From the NCBI GenBank assembly GCA_041393395.1, contig JAWKKG010000006.1:310001-374000 (forward strand): a stretch of DNA of 64,000 nt, read 5' to 3'. This document shows positions 57,294 through 64,000 of the stretch, piece by piece (within the stretch, counting starts at the first letter, position 1; every line of letters begins with the position of its first letter). A model generated the notes under the pieces. The model searched no databases. It saw only the letters and a list, made by a program, of their open reading frames with translations, and was not told the origin of the DNA. Made by a program: the position numbers and the translations under genes. This DNA comes from JAGQIB01 sp041393395. Its GTDB lineage: Bacteria; ARS69.

Positions 57294-57671
57294 ATGAGCA
57301 CGAACGACGCCCGCGTGAAGCGCGCCGAGCAGGTGACCTGGAACGAGGTCAAGGCCGGCACCGCCACCCGCACCCAGGTGCTGCTCGGTCCGGACGACCA
57401 CATGCCGAACTTCGCGATGCGCCGTTTCCGCATGGAGGCCGGCGGCGGCATGCCGCTGCACACGAACGCCGTGGAACACGAGCAGTACGTCCTCGCCGGC
57501 CGCGCGAAGGTACGCATCGGCGGCGACGTCCACGAGGTCCGCGAAGGTTCCGTGCTCTACATCCCGGCGGGCGCGCCGCACTCCTACGAGGTCGTCGAGG
57601 CACCGTTCGAGTTCCTGTGCATGGTGCCGAACCGGGAAGACCGGATCGAGATCGTCGATCCGAGCTGCTAG
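57294..57671 (+). CDS. Cupin-domain protein
   Basis: A 125-residue small cupin barrel. The metal-binding motifs are present: motif 1 MPLHTNAVEHEQYVLAGRAKVRIGG (two His and a Glu, plus a later His) and motif 2 GSVLYIPAGAPHSYEV (His). The N-terminus has WNEVKAGTATRTQVLLGP. Single-domain cupins of this type are often dioxygenases, isomerases or sensors; the substrate cannot be predicted. It lies 42 bp after tnaA on the same strand, and its SD is held in the hairpin at 57261-57291, so its expression is probably tied to tnaA. Indole or tryptophan degradation is one possible setting. Confidence 0.9.
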   Translation: MSTNDARVKRAEQVTWNEVKAGTATRTQVLLGPDDHMPNFAMRRFRMEAGGGMPLHTNAVEHEQYVLAGRAKVRIGGDVHEVREGSVLYIPAGAPHSYEVVEAPFEFLCMVPNREDRIEIVDPSC

Positions 57672-57708
57672 CCGCTCGTCCCGTCCCGGATCTCGCTCCC
57701 GGCGACCG

Positions 57709-58428
57709 TCAGCGATAGTCCGCCTTGATGCGTCCCCAGGTGGACGGCTGCACCGAGATCACGAACGAGCACCCGGGGTGTCCCATCCAGCTCGCGTAGT
57801 TCGAGTACGCGTTGCCCTTGATGGACTCCACGCCTCCTGCGTGCGTGATGTCGACGGCGTCGTTGATCACGAAGCAAGCCGGGAACTGGCAACCCGCGCA
57901 CGATCCCGGGTTGGGTACCCGGAACTCCACCCGGAACGCGTAGTACTCCTCGAACGCCGCGAGCGAGACCGGTTCACTCGTCTCGACTCGCACGGCGATG
58001 CGAGCCCGATCCGGGGTCAGGTGAGGCGAGATGAAGTCGTAGGTAACCGTTGCGTTCCCCTGCCAGGGATCCGTGTGCGTGCTCGGTCCGGCCGAGAAGT
58101 CCGCGTCGACGCCCAGACCTCCCTCGCGACAACCGCCGGCCTGCTCGAACTGCCACCACTCCGGAAGATCGAAGGGGTAGGTGCAGAAATCCACGTGTCC
58201 TTCGAGGACGGTTACCCCCTCGAGGTCGCGCGCCGCAGCGAACGAGACCACGAGCGTGGTGTCCGTCGGGTTCATGCAATCCATGTAGATGTCGGACTGG
58301 TAGCTCCAGTCCGTGTCTCCCCATCCGACCGTGATGCCGGCGAACCCGCCGGCCGCGACCTGCGGGGGAACGAGGAACGAGAGCGCCGCGAGGGCCAACA
58401 CGGAAAAGAGACGGGTCGCGAGGGCCAT
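57709..58428 (-). CDS. Secreted protein of unknown function with W-G-R-I-K..YR C-terminal tail
   Basis: A 239-residue exported protein. A strong SD (AGGAGGT) precedes ATG 58428, and a signal peptide follows (MALATRLFSVLALAALSFLVPPQVAAG). The mature body is beta-rich with several cysteines (YMDCMNPTD, HVDFCTYPF, GGCREGG, SCAGCQFPACF) that could form disulfides in the periplasm or outside. It ends VQPSTWGRIKADYR, matching in pattern the tail of the spondin-domain protein at 12993-13685 (TSWAGVKGLYR). I do not recognise the main domain. The gene is convergent with the cupin gene, 37 bp apart, and appears monocistronic. Confidence 0.8.
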   Translation of the reverse strand: MALATRLFSVLALAALSFLVPPQVAAGGFAGITVGWGDTDWSYQSDIYMDCMNPTDTTLVVSFAAARDLEGVTVLEGHVDFCTYPFDLPEWWQFEQAGGCREGGLGVDADFSAGPSTHTDPWQGNATVTYDFISPHLTPDRARIAVRVETSEPVSLAAFEEYYAFRVEFRVPNPGSCAGCQFPACFVINDAVDITHAGGVESIKGNAYSNYASWMGHPGCSFVISVQPSTWGRIKADYR

Positions 58429-58582
58429 GGACAACCTCCTGGGCCGGGTCGAGCGGGTGTCGATCGAATCGCACCGGGGGGTTGGCGCAGGATAGTTTCT
58501 CGGAGGTACCCGGATCAATGACGTCGCGGATGCCCGGATGCCGACATCGTGCGCGGGACCGCCGGAGGTTCCGAAACGCGCG

Positions 58583-60532
58583 TCAGACCGGCCGCGGAAT
58601 GCTCGCCGACGACTGCCGCCGACTCGACCGCAGCACCGCGAGGAGGCGCTCGCGCGTGAACGGCTTCGTGAGGAACTCCGTCATGCCGGCGGCGAGGCAC
58701 GCGTCGCGGTCCTCGGTGCGGGCGTTCGCCGTCAACGCGATGATCGGCACGGGCTTGTCGCCCCGCTCGCTCTCCGCCCGACGAATCCGGCGGGACGCCT
58801 CGAGTCCGTCCATCTCGGGCATCTGCATGTCCATGAGAATGACGTCGAACGATCCTTCCGCGAACCGCGCGACAGCCTCCGCTCCGTTCTCGGCGAGCGT
58901 CACGACGCATCCGAGATCGCCGAGGTGGTCGCGCGCGACCTCCTGATTGATCGGGTTGTCCTCCGCGAGGAGAACTCGGATGCCCGAGAGGTTCGACGCC
59001 GATTCCGGTCGCTCGGCCCGGATGGGCTCGACCTCCTCCGGGGTCGCGACGGCGAACTCGAGATCGAACCAGAACGTCGACCCCTTGCCGACTTCACTGT
59101 CCACGTCGATCCGCCCCCCCATCGCTCCCACGAGGCGGCGGCTGATCGCGAGACCGAGGCCGGTCCCACCGAAGCGGCGCGTCGTCGAACCGTCGGCCTG
59201 GGTGAAGGACTCGAAGATCCGTGCGCGCGCCGAGGCGTCGATGCCGATTCCGGTGTCGATCACCTCGAAGCGCAACCTTGTCCGATCGCCCGCGCCGTCG
59301 TCCCGCCGGGTCACCCGGATGCGAACGGAACCTTCCTCCGTGAAGCGAACCGCGTTGGACACCAGGTTCGTGAGAACCTGTCGGAGACGACCGGGATCTC
59401 CGACCAGCCATCCCGGACTCTCCGGGGAGAGCTCCGTTGCCATTTCGAGGCCGCGACTCCCTGCCGAGGCGCGGACCATGCCCATGGCGTCGTCGAGGAG
59501 CGACCGGACCTCGAACGCGACTTGCTCGAGTTCGAGCCGCCCCGCCTCGATCTTCGAGAAGTCGAGGATGTCGTTGATGATCGTGAGCAGCGCCTCGCCG
59601 GAGCGGTAGGCGGTACGCGCAAAGGACTGCTGTCGATCGTCGAGATCCGTCCGAAGGAGGAGCTCCGTCATGCCCAGCACGCCGTTCATCGGGGTCCGGA
59701 TCTCGTGGCTCATGTTCGCGAGGAACTCCGACTTCGCGCGACTCGCCTCCTCGGCGGCCTGCTTCGCCTGTTCGAGATCCAACGTGCGTTCCCTTACCCG
59801 TCGCTCCAGTCCGTCGTTCGCGTTCCGGAGGCGCTGATCGCGCGACTCGATCTCCACGAGCATGTTGTTGAACGCCGAGATCAGCTCCCCGATCTCGTCG
59901 TCGGTGGTGACGTTGACTCGCATCGAGAAATCCTGCGCCCGCTCCACCTCCCGGGCAGTTCGCGCGAGTGCCAGGATCGGATCCGTCACCACTCGTACCA
60001 GGCGGCGCGAGAGTCCGTGTGCGATCACGGCGGAGAGGAGGATCACGAGCAACAGGATGAACGCATATCGAGCGAACGCAGCCCGATGCGACCGGAGATC
60101 GACCCGGATCGCGAGGGTGCCGAGCGACTCCTGGTCGAGCGCCACGGGCTCGAAGACCACGAGGCTCCGCCAGCTGCGACCGCGAGGAAGGGCATCGAGA
60201 CTCGTCTCGGGGAGGCTCGACGGATAGGCCGCGCGGGTCTCTCCCTGAGGGTCGAACAGCCAGGCGCCATCGAAATCGGCCAGCGCGCTCAGGGAGGAGA
60301 GATTCTCCTCGGCGGAGCGATCATCCTCGAAGTACATCGCGGCGGCACAGTTCGCGGCCACGACACGGGCGATCGACTGGAACTCGTGACTCGCTCGCTC
60401 CTGCGCGCGGTACAGGTCGTGAACGAAGAAGGACGCTGCCGCCACCGCCAGCGCGGTGAACGAGGCGAGTGTCTGACTTCTCGTCCACTTCGATCGAATG
60501 CTCGATGCGCGTAGCAGCGGATTCCTTGGCAT
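58583..60532 (-). CDS. Hybrid histidine kinase with CHASE8-HAMP sensor and C-terminal receiver
   Basis: A 649-residue membrane sensor. Two membrane helices (~20-38 and ~155-172) bracket a periplasmic domain with IARVVAANCAAAMYFEDDRSAEENLSSL, the CHASE8 pattern found in YfiN-type diguanylate cyclases. HAMP (~173-232), a coiled coil, HisKA with His276 (NMSHEIRTPMNG) and HATPase (N-box around NLVSNAVRF, then DTGIGI and GGTGLGLAI) follow. The receiver domain has Asp568 (VILMDMQMPEMDG) and Lys623. The protein lacks GGDEF and DNA-binding outputs. It is encoded directly after yfiR-like and TonB-receptor genes; GTG 60538 is an alternative start. A divergent Hpt gene (63331) is the likely phosphorelay partner. 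Confidence 0.93.
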   Translation of the reverse strand: MPRNPLLRASSIRSKWTRSQTLASFTALAVAAASFFVHDLYRAQERASHEFQSIARVVAANCAAAMYFEDDRSAEENLSSLSALADFDGAWLFDPQGETRAAYPSSLPETSLDALPRGRSWRSLVVFEPVALDQESLGTLAIRVDLRSHRAAFARYAFILLLVILLSAVIAHGLSRRLVRVVTDPILALARTAREVERAQDFSMRVNVTTDDEIGELISAFNNMLVEIESRDQRLRNANDGLERRVRERTLDLEQAKQAAEEASRAKSEFLANMSHEIRTPMNGVLGMTELLLRTDLDDRQQSFARTAYRSGEALLTIINDILDFSKIEAGRLELEQVAFEVRSLLDDAMGMVRASAGSRGLEMATELSPESPGWLVGDPGRLRQVLTNLVSNAVRFTEEGSVRIRVTRRDDGAGDRTRLRFEVIDTGIGIDASARARIFESFTQADGSTTRRFGGTGLGLAISRRLVGAMGGRIDVDSEVGKGSTFWFDLEFAVATPEEVEPIRAERPESASNLSGIRVLLAEDNPINQEVARDHLGDLGCVVTLAENGAEAVARFAEGSFDVILMDMQMPEMDGLEASRRIRRAESERGDKPVPIIALTANARTEDRDACLAAGMTEFLTKPFTRERLLAVLRSSRRQSSASIPRPV

Positions 60533-60538
60533 GGGCAC

Positions 60539-61126
60539 CTAGGGGCAGTCCGAGCCCCGGGCCTCCTCGGCCAGGGCGAGCAGACGGGAGCTGACCTCGA
60601 GGCCGGCGGACTCGCACGCATCCTGGTTGATGCGAAGCTTGAGACGTCGATCCTCCACGGCCATCTCGACCATTCCGCCGTGATTGCCGAACCCCTCGAA
60701 GTCCCCCACGGTGAGGACGGCGTGAGCCCGTGCCTGGCTCAGGAGCCCGCACGTCTCGTCCTTCCGTTCGCGCGGAATCACGAGCAGCTGCACGTCGGCG
60801 ATATCGGACTCGCTCTCGATCCGGCGGAGCTCGACCGGCCGGTCCCGCACCGACTGGTCCGCGAACACCTCCGCCAGCGCGCCGTCGAAGGGATCGTCCT
60901 GCAGATATCCCACCACGAAGGCCTTCGTCGAGTCCTCCACCGCCGGCCACTCGACGAAGCGAGTGACCTTGTACACACACGCGGCCATTACCTGCTCCGC
61001 CCGCGCGGGCTCGGCCGCGGTCCCGCCGGCCCCGAACAGATGGACCAGGAGAACGAGCGGCGTCGCAAGCGCGAGCCGGACCGGTCGACACCGGTGACGA
61101 CAAGCCGTCCGGGATACCGGCGACAC
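60539..61126 (-). CDS. YfiR family periplasmic protein (DUF4154)
   Basis: A 195-residue exported protein. The N-terminal signal (hydrophobic ~18-36, ending GTAAEPA) is followed by AEQVMAACVYKVTRFVEWPAVEDSTKAFVVGYL, then VELRRIESESDIADVQLLVIPRERKDE, LLSQARAHAVLTVGD and MAVEDRRLKLRIN. This is the YfiR/DUF4154 pattern, including the (F)VEWP and cysteine positions used for redox regulation in Pseudomonas YfiR. YfiR there binds the periplasmic domain of the diguanylate cyclase YfiN; here the adjacent gene encodes a histidine kinase with the same CHASE8 domain. GTG 61126 overlaps the TonB receptor stop by one base (TAGTG). Its stop abuts the kinase gene. Confidence 0.9.
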   Translation of the reverse strand: MSPVSRTACRHRCRPVRLALATPLVLLVHLFGAGGTAAEPARAEQVMAACVYKVTRFVEWPAVEDSTKAFVVGYLQDDPFDGALAEVFADQSVRDRPVELRRIESESDIADVQLLVIPRERKDETCGLLSQARAHAVLTVGDFEGFGNHGGMVEMAVEDRRLKLRINQDACESAGLEVSSRLLALAEEARGSDCP

Positions 61127-63183
61127 TAGATCCCCCAGCGAACCTGGGTGTAGAGAACCCGCCCCACCTCGTGAGGGGAGTTGCCGAGAAGTACGTCCTG
61201 GAACTCGGGGGAGTCGGGCCCGACGAGATTCCGGCCGCCGAGCGCCACCGAGAAGTTCGTGAGCGGAGACCAACGCACCGCAGCGTCGAGCGTGAAGTAG
61301 GCGTCGAGCGACGCGTGCGCGCCGGTGGCGAACTCGTCCAGCGTCAGCGGAATCACCGAGTCGAGCGGCGAGACCCACCGCACGGTGGAGTCGAGCAGGA
61401 GTCCTTGCCGAACTCCCAGCGTGGAGCTGGCGAAGACCTGATGACTCGGGGTCGAACCGGCCACGCTGAGCGGGGACCATCCGCTCGGCGCCGAGTCGAG
61501 ACTCAGGTGGAAGTAGGAGTAACCGCTCCGCACGAGCGAGAATGGCCCGAGGCCACTCGCCTCCAGCGCGAGTTCCGTGCCCATCGTCGTGGCGGCCGAA
61601 CCGATCTGCCACTGTGCTGCCACCTCGACCAACGCACCGTCCGGACCGAAAGAGATCGTCGGGGGACCGGTGAGCTGCGTTCCGAGGACGCCCGTGTAGT
61701 CGTTTCGGTACACGGCGAGATCGGCCTCGATCCGTCTCGTCAGCGCGATCCGGTAACCGAGCTCGTAGGCCGTCACCTTCTCCACGAGGTCACCGTCGTT
61801 CGGCAGCATGGAGTACTGGAACTGGGTTCCGTTCGACATGGAGCCCGACAGGCGCGCCGTGAAGTCTCTCATGGTCCGCGAAGGAGTGGTGACCGCGCGC
61901 GAAGCCGCGGCCCACACCAGCTGGCGCTCGGAAACGCGATGGGCCAGTCGTGCCGTCGGCGAGACGTGGAGACCGGAAGTCGAGGACTCCTCGATCTTCG
62001 CTCCCAGGACCAGGCGAAGGCGCCCGTCCAGGCCGCGACGTTCTCCCTGCGCGTAGACATTCCAGAGCACGGTCGATCGTTCGGGAGACACGGCTTCGAC
62101 GACCGCTGTCGGCGTGAAAACGTCGCTCACGAGGCGAGCGCCGGCGCCCACGTTCAACGTCGAGTGCTCTCCGAGATCCCGGTAGGACCGGATCTCGAGA
62201 TCGTAGGTGTCATTCACGTAGTCGATCGCCTGCTGGTAGCGCTCGGAGCGATCGTAGTACGCCTGCACGGTCGTCACGCCGCGGTCCCCGTTGCGCGTGT
62301 AGCGCCCCAGGACGTGCGCACCCTTCGCCTGCGAAGTCGACAGCGTCGCGTCGGTGGACGGCAACGTGAGGAACGCGAACTCGTGCTGTGCGAACTGGTC
62401 CTTCTGGACGGCGCCCGTCAGCAGGAACTCGTCGCGGGACTCGTGGCCGTAATCGATTCGAAAGCCCCCCCGGACTTCGTCCCAGATCCGGTGGTCTTCC
62501 CCGTTCGTGAGCGCATCGTTCGTCCGATCCGCGTACCGGAGATATCCGCGAATGCCGCCGTCTTCGAGTGGGACCTGCTGGGTGAGCTGCGCTGCCACCG
62601 TGAGATCCTGGTCCGCGACCCGAAACGCCTGGATCGTGGACTTGCCCTGCGCCGGCTTCGTGATGACGTTGATGACGCCGTTCACGGCGTTTGCGCCCCA
62701 CATCGCGCCGCCCGGCCCCCGGACGACCTCGATCCGTTCGATCTGATCGAGCGGCAACTCCTGTGCGTCCCAGAACACCTGGGAGAACAACGGCGAGAAG
62801 ACGGTGCGTCCATCCACCATCACGAGGAGCTTGTTCGACCACACGCCGTTGAATCCGCGAGCGGCGATCGCCCAGTCCGATGAGCTGACCCGGGCCACCT
62901 GAAGACCGGGGACGGCTCGCAGCGCCTCCGGAAGCGAGGTCGCGCCGCTTCGCGCGATGTCCTCCGATGTCAGCACGTAGGTGGCGGCCGCGGTGTCGAA
63001 GTAGGCTTCCTCCTTCTTCGACACGGAGACCACTTCCACGCGAAGCAGATCCTCGAGGGACAGCTCCGCGAGATCGGACAGACCGTTCGACTCGGCTGGA
63101 GCACCCGCGGGAGTGCAGCAGACGACGGCACCGAGAACCATCGCGAGGGTTCGAGCTTCTCGGCTTGCGGGGACCGTGCTCAT
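61126..63183 (-). CDS. TonB-dependent outer-membrane receptor
   Basis: A 685-residue outer-membrane receptor. Signal peptide 1-30; a short N-terminal segment DLAELSLEDLLRVEVVSVSKKEE has the TonB-box-like VEVVSVSKK. The plug domain follows with YVLTSEDIARSGATSLPEALRAVPGLQV, ARGFNGVWSNKLLVMVDGR and GANAVNGVINVITKPAQG. The remaining ~500 residues show alternating beta-strands ending VGRVLYTQVRWGI. This plug type is similar to the receptors found with YfiR and sensor genes. It may import or detect an unidentified ligand and signal to YfiR. It is the first gene of the receptor-YfiR-kinase operon and is divergent from the Hpt gene. Confidence 0.92.
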   Translation of the reverse strand: MSTVPASREARTLAMVLGAVVCCTPAGAPAESNGLSDLAELSLEDLLRVEVVSVSKKEEAYFDTAAATYVLTSEDIARSGATSLPEALRAVPGLQVARVSSSDWAIAARGFNGVWSNKLLVMVDGRTVFSPLFSQVFWDAQELPLDQIERIEVVRGPGGAMWGANAVNGVINVITKPAQGKSTIQAFRVADQDLTVAAQLTQQVPLEDGGIRGYLRYADRTNDALTNGEDHRIWDEVRGGFRIDYGHESRDEFLLTGAVQKDQFAQHEFAFLTLPSTDATLSTSQAKGAHVLGRYTRNGDRGVTTVQAYYDRSERYQQAIDYVNDTYDLEIRSYRDLGEHSTLNVGAGARLVSDVFTPTAVVEAVSPERSTVLWNVYAQGERRGLDGRLRLVLGAKIEESSTSGLHVSPTARLAHRVSERQLVWAAASRAVTTPSRTMRDFTARLSGSMSNGTQFQYSMLPNDGDLVEKVTAYELGYRIALTRRIEADLAVYRNDYTGVLGTQLTGPPTISFGPDGALVEVAAQWQIGSAATTMGTELALEASGLGPFSLVRSGYSYFHLSLDSAPSGWSPLSVAGSTPSHQVFASSTLGVRQGLLLDSTVRWVSPLDSVIPLTLDEFATGAHASLDAYFTLDAAVRWSPLTNFSVALGGRNLVGPDSPEFQDVLLGNSPHEVGRVLYTQVRWGI

Positions 63184-63330
63184 TCCAAACTCCTTCGGGC
63201 GGAACCTGGGGGGTTCTTGCGTTTCACCTGGATGAATCGACCGATGAAACGCCGCGCTTGAATCGAAACGTGCTCAAGCCGGCCCCGGCCCCTTCCGACC
63301 GGCCACGAAGAGACCCGAGGAGGAGGCGAC

Positions 63331-63693
63331 GTGGACCGGCAGAACGACGACTCACCGATCTTCGACCTGGAACTGGCGACGACCTACTGCGGATCGAAGC
63401 GCGACCTGGCGCTCCGCCTCGCCCGGAAGCTCGCGGACATCGGACCGGGCGAGATCGAGGCGATCGCGCACGCGATCGAGACCGGGAATGCGAGCGAGGC
63501 GGCCACGGCCGCCCATCGACTCAAGGGTTCCGCGGCGCCGCTCGGCGCGGAACGTCTGCGGCGCGCGGCGGAGGAGATCGAGGCCGCCTGCCGCGAGGGG
63601 CAGCCGGCCGACGCGCTGGCCGACCGGCTGCGGGACGAGATTCGCGAGTTCGTGGTCGAACTGAACCGGCACCCGGAGGCGGGGCCGCGGTAG
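63331..63693 (+). CDS. Histidine-phosphotransfer (Hpt) domain protein
   Basis: A 120-residue four-helix Hpt protein. GAGGAGGAGG lies just before GTG 63331. The phospho-acceptor is His62 in AAHRLKGSAAPLGA, the canonical H-x-x-K-G motif, followed by RLRRAAEEIEAACREG. No other output domain is attached. Hpt proteins pass phosphate from a hybrid kinase receiver to a response regulator. The hybrid kinase at 58583 has a receiver but no Hpt, and this gene is divergent from the receptor-YfiR-kinase operon by 147 bp. It is therefore the most likely partner; no response regulator is in the window. Confidence 0.92.
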   Translation: MDRQNDDSPIFDLELATTYCGSKRDLALRLARKLADIGPGEIEAIAHAIETGNASEAATAAHRLKGSAAPLGAERLRRAAEEIEAACREGQPADALADRLRDEIREFVVELNRHPEAGPR

Positions 63694-63695
63694 GC

Positions 63696-63741
63696 CGGCG
63701 AGGAATCCCGGGTGCGCGTACCTGCCGGCGATCCCTCGCCG
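63696..63741. terminator. Hairpin between the convergent Hpt and DinB genes
   Basis: CGGCGAGGAATC (63696-63707) pairs with GATCCCTCGCCG (63730-63741) at 11 of 12 positions, with a 22-nt loop, starting 2 bp after the Hpt stop and ending 15 bp before the DinB stop. No clear U-tract. It could end both transcripts. Confidence 0.4.
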
Positions 63742-63756
63742 CGAGTCCGCCGACGC

Positions 63757-64000
63757 CTAGAAGGGCGACTCGTCCGCGGTCGGCCCGTAGATCGACGGCA
63801 ACGGCACGTCGCACAGCCGGAGATAGACCGACAGCTGGGCGCGGTGATGGATCAGGTGATTCATCACGAAGCTGCGGAGCACGGCGACCTTCGGCAGCGT
63901 GAACGCCACCTCGCCCCCGTTCCGGAGCGACCAGTTCTCGAACATCTTCTGATCCGACGCACCCGCGATCGCCGCCCGGGCCGCCGCGACGTTCTCGTCG
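63757..64000 (-). CDS. DinB family protein (partial, runs off right edge)
   Basis: This is the C-terminal ~81 residues of a DinB/YfiT-type four-helix metalloprotein. WSLRNGGEVAFTLPKVAVLRSFVMNHLIHHRAQLSVYLRLCDVPLPSIYGPTADE matches the last two helices of the family, including the metal-binding His residues in NHLIHHRAQL. Upstream sequence (ENVAAARAAIAGASDQKMFENW) continues to the window edge in frame, so the start lies beyond 64000. Such proteins are usually divalent-metal-binding and of unknown substrate (some are thiol transferases). The gene is convergent with Hpt. Confidence 0.88.
   Translation of the reverse strand, partial: DENVAAARAAIAGASDQKMFENWSLRNGGEVAFTLPKVAVLRSFVMNHLIHHRAQLSVYLRLCDVPLPSIYGPTADESPF

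Overview
The window is a high-GC (roughly two-thirds G+C), gene-dense chromosomal segment from a Gram-negative, diderm bacterium. It encodes a TonB-dependent receptor, an RND efflux system with a lipoprotein adaptor, outer-membrane and periplasmic proteins, and several large secreted proteins that end in a FlgD-like/type-IX-style tail (PNPF...GVYF.R). That tail, the propeller-rich secretome and the codon usage suggest an uncultured FCB-related lineage such as Eisenbacteria or Krumholzibacteriota. This placement is inference. No rRNA, tRNA, CRISPR array, phage or insertion sequence was seen.

Layout. 1-5.0 kb (minus): lipoprotein adaptor and two tandem RND permeases, the second cut by the left edge. 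5.2-7.3 kb (plus): secreted S9 peptidase. 7.3-11.3 kb (minus): a tightly packed seven-gene run (murI, ACP phosphodiesterase, MTH1187-type thiamine-binding protein, methyltransferase, short asparaginase-domain protein, DUF6572-like protein, PaaI-type thioesterase). 11.4-12.9 kb (plus): outer-membrane barrel and methyltransferase. 13.0-13.7 kb (minus): spondin-domain protein. 13.8-18.2 kb (plus): Crp/Fnr regulator, DUF2892 membrane protein flanked by three TGACC-N3-RTCA sites, and a Ser/Thr kinase-ATPase-TPR protein. 18.2-23.4 kb (minus): ECF sigma factor with FecR-type anti-sigma factor, then a GT2/membrane glycosyltransferase/ankyrin operon. 23.6-31.4 kb (plus): anchored exported protein, malQ, methyltransferase, three HupE/UreJ-type proteins with a parvulin-like PPIase, and a MATE transporter. 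31.6-36.2 kb (plus): two secreted propeller proteins and mobA. 36.2-45.5 kb (minus): a six-gene overlapping operon led by an S55 peptidase, followed by a propeller protein, a HAD phosphatase, a GT2 and two GT39-like enzymes. 45.8-55.5 kb: an S8 peptidase, a small TonB-like N-domain protein, and two giant tandem-duplicated subtilases. 55.8-57.7 kb (plus): tryptophanase and a cupin whose ribosome-binding site lies inside a perfect hairpin. 57.7-63.7 kb: an exported protein with an unusual WGRIK..YR tail, then a TonB receptor / YfiR / CHASE8 hybrid histidine kinase operon with a divergent Hpt gene. The right edge cuts a DinB-family gene.

How the genes work together. Same-strand neighbours very often overlap by four bases (ATGA, GTGA, TTGA), so translational coupling is the main organising principle. 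The strongest candidates for undescribed biology are: the YfiR/TonB/hybrid-kinase/Hpt module, which places a phosphorelay where a diguanylate cyclase is usual; the S55-led surface glycosylation operon; the HupE-HupE-PPIase-HupE cluster with no hydrogenase or urease nearby; the shared C-terminal W-x-x-(V/I)K-x-x-YR tail on two secreted proteins; and the RBS-masking hairpin between tnaA and the cupin gene.
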